From Ilumatobacteraceae bacterium (lineage in GTDB: Bacteria; Actinomycetota; Acidimicrobiia; Acidimicrobiales; Ilumatobacteraceae), in contig SKSP01000343.1 in assembly GCA_007122945.1 (NCBI GenBank), positions 1 through 6,777 of the forward strand: a stretch of 6,777 nucleotides of DNA. The letters run 5' to 3'. Of this stretch, positions 6,174 to 6,777 are shown piece after piece. The translations under genes were made by a program, and so were the position numbers. Position 1 is the first letter of the stretch. The number at the start of each line of letters is the position of its first letter. A model generated the notes under the pieces. The model ran no database searches. It saw nothing but the letters and a program-made list of their open reading frames with translations, and was not told the DNA's origin.

Positions 6174-6625
6174 GTCGCACCTCCCGCACGACGACGGTGC
6201 AGAACGGTGGCCGCCTTCCACGCCCCCCAGTGGATGCCGGGATCGTGGAGGTCCGGGTGCACGTCGGACCACGTGGCCGGCACGAGGCCGTACCGGTCGT
6301 CGGGGAATCGCTCGACGTCGAACGCGTCGCGGGGCACCGGTTCGATGCCCGCCTCGGCGAGCACGCCCGTCGGATGCCGGACCGCGGCGCGCAGCACCGC
6401 GAGCGGGTTGCCCCGCTGCTCGTCGACGTCGGCCAGCAGCAGGTCCTCCATCTCGGCCAGCACGCGCGGCGCCTCCCGGGCGGCCATGGCCCGGGCATCC
6501 GCGACGAGCTCGTCCGGGCAGGCGCCGAGCCGCCGTTCGGCGGTGATGACGACACAACCTTCCAGCCACGCAGGGACGACGCGCCCGAGCGTGTCGATGA
6601 GCTCGCGCACCGGTTCGTCGGTCAT
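6170..6625 (-). CDS. Uncharacterised 151-residue protein upstream of glnD
   Basis: I do not recognise the family. The protein starts at ATG 6625 (MTDEPVRELIDTLGRVVP) and ends in a TGA that overlaps the glnD GTG start by four bases. It looks soluble: no signal peptide or membrane segment is visible. Residues 36-66 are Ala/Glu/Asp-rich and probably helical (DELVADARAMAAREAPRVLA), and 72-92 continue as NPLAVLRAAVRHPTGVLAEAG. The C-terminal third has many aromatic and His residues (DRYGLVPATWSDVHPDLHDP, then GIHWGAWKAATVL, 110-142), which looks like a conserved folded core. Base usage matches its neighbours. A run of seven G with a preceding A lies one base before the start and may act as a loose ribosome binding site. 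The frame stays open to 6766 but would then run across the promoter region. Coupling to glnD suggests co-expression, not a proven shared function. Confidence 0.75.
   Translation of the reverse strand: MTDEPVRELIDTLGRVVPAWLEGCVVITAERRLGACPDELVADARAMAAREAPRVLAEMEDLLLADVDEQRGNPLAVLRAAVRHPTGVLAEAGIEPVPRDAFDVERFPDDRYGLVPATWSDVHPDLHDPGIHWGAWKAATVLHRRRAGGAT
6180..6185 (-). promoter_or_regulatory. Ribosome binding site that decides the glnD start
   Basis: On the minus strand GGGAGG lies six bases before GTG 6173, inside the end of the upstream gene. With the GTGA overlap it fixes the GlnD start, since the in-frame extension upstream is low-complexity and Arg-rich. Confidence 0.75.
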
Positions 6626-6656
6626 GCCCCCCCTACTATCGCACGAGTCTCCTATC
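6626..6656. promoter_or_regulatory. Divergent intergenic promoter region
   Basis: These 31 bases separate the start of the minus-strand glnD unit from the start chosen for the plus-strand lipoprotein gene, so promoters for both should lie in or overlap here. The stretch is richer in A/T than its surroundings. Possible -10 elements are TACTAT (6634-6639, plus) and, on the minus strand, GATAGT (6640-6635). Neither has a convincing -35. If GATAGT is used, the minus transcript would have almost no leader. The promoter role is inferred from gene orientation; the exact elements are guesses. Confidence 0.4.
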
Positions 6657-6657
6657 G
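6633..6657. repeat. 9-bp imperfect direct repeat in the divergent promoter
   Basis: CTACTATCG (6633-6641) and CTCCTATCG (6649-6657) match at eight of nine bases and are 16 bp apart. They could be paired -10 like elements or half-sites for a regulator; they could also be chance. The repeat itself is seen directly. Confidence 0.5.
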
Positions 6658-6777
6658 TGACGCGGGTGATCCACGTCCCCCCTCGCCGCGCCCGTCCGTG
6701 CGGGCGTCGTGCGCTCGGCGTGGCGAGCGCGATCGCCCTGGTCGTCGGGGTGGCCGCGTGCACCACCGACGATGCCG
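6657..6777 (+). CDS. Probable secreted lipoprotein, 5' part only
   Basis: Forty codons are visible before the window ends. They form a lipoprotein signal peptide: a basic N-region with Arg pairs (R10-R11, R17-R18), a hydrophobic stretch (ALGVASAIALVVGVAA, 19-34) and a lipobox VAAC with the lipidated Cys at 35, followed by TTDDA. Mature lipoproteins of this type are anchored outside the cytoplasmic membrane, often as solute-binding proteins or enzymes; the function here cannot be told. The start is uncertain. GTG 6657 is used; GTG 6666 would give a more usual N-region, and ATG 6624 is also in frame but overlaps the divergent gene's start. None has a clear ribosome binding site. The gene is divergent from the glnD unit. 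Confidence 0.6.
   Translation, partial: MTRVIHVPPRRARPCGRRALGVASAIALVVGVAACTTDDA

Noticed and set aside
6174..6569. Upstream extension of GlnD to 916 residues
   Set aside because: The extra 132 residues are Arg/Gly/Ala-rich low complexity in the shadow of the 151-residue gene; GTG 6173 has a strong ribosome binding site and GTGA coupling.

Overview
The window is GC-rich bacterial DNA (by eye close to 70% G+C, with strong C/G preference at third codon positions and several GTG starts). This, the full-length GlnD and the dense packing suggest a high-GC actinobacterial-type genome, possibly of the Acidimicrobiia kind. That placement is inference; no rRNA or marker gene is present. I see no mobile element, CRISPR array, tRNA or rRNA.

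Region 1 (1-3081, + strand) is the lower part of a catechol meta-cleavage pathway, tightly packed as one operon that enters from the left edge. It holds the last codons of a probable 2-hydroxypenta-2,4-dienoate hydratase (1-45), 4-oxalocrotonate decarboxylase (66-875), acylating acetaldehyde dehydrogenase (911-1810), 4-hydroxy-2-oxovalerate aldolase (1810-2862) and 4-oxalocrotonate tautomerase (2869-3081). Together they would take 2-hydroxymuconate to 2-oxo-3-hexenedioate (tautomerase), then to 2-hydroxypenta-2,4-dienoate (decarboxylase), 4-hydroxy-2-oxovalerate (hydratase), pyruvate plus acetaldehyde (aldolase), and acetyl-CoA (dehydrogenase). The ring-cleavage dioxygenase and the semialdehyde dehydrogenase are not in view and would be expected upstream. 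Every active-site position I could place by family alignment is intact; the visible departures are a Tyr for Phe in the tautomerase and a Ser/Thr/Asp-rich leader on the decarboxylase.

Region 2 (3098-6625, - strand) is a convergent three-gene unit, read right to left: an unrecognised 151-residue protein (6625-6170), the PII-modifying enzyme GlnD (6173-3819) and a Nudix hydrolase with an N-terminal Nudix_N domain (3808-3098). The first two overlap by GTGA and the last two are 10 bases apart, so they are probably co-transcribed. The two operons converge with only 16 bases between stop codons.

Region 3 (6626-6777) is a short divergent promoter region carrying a 9-bp imperfect direct repeat, followed on the + strand by the start of a lipoprotein gene that leaves the window.

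I found no convincing undescribed system. The points most worth a second look are the unknown protein coupled to glnD, the placing of glnD without amtB/glnK in view, and the gene order of the meta-cleavage set.
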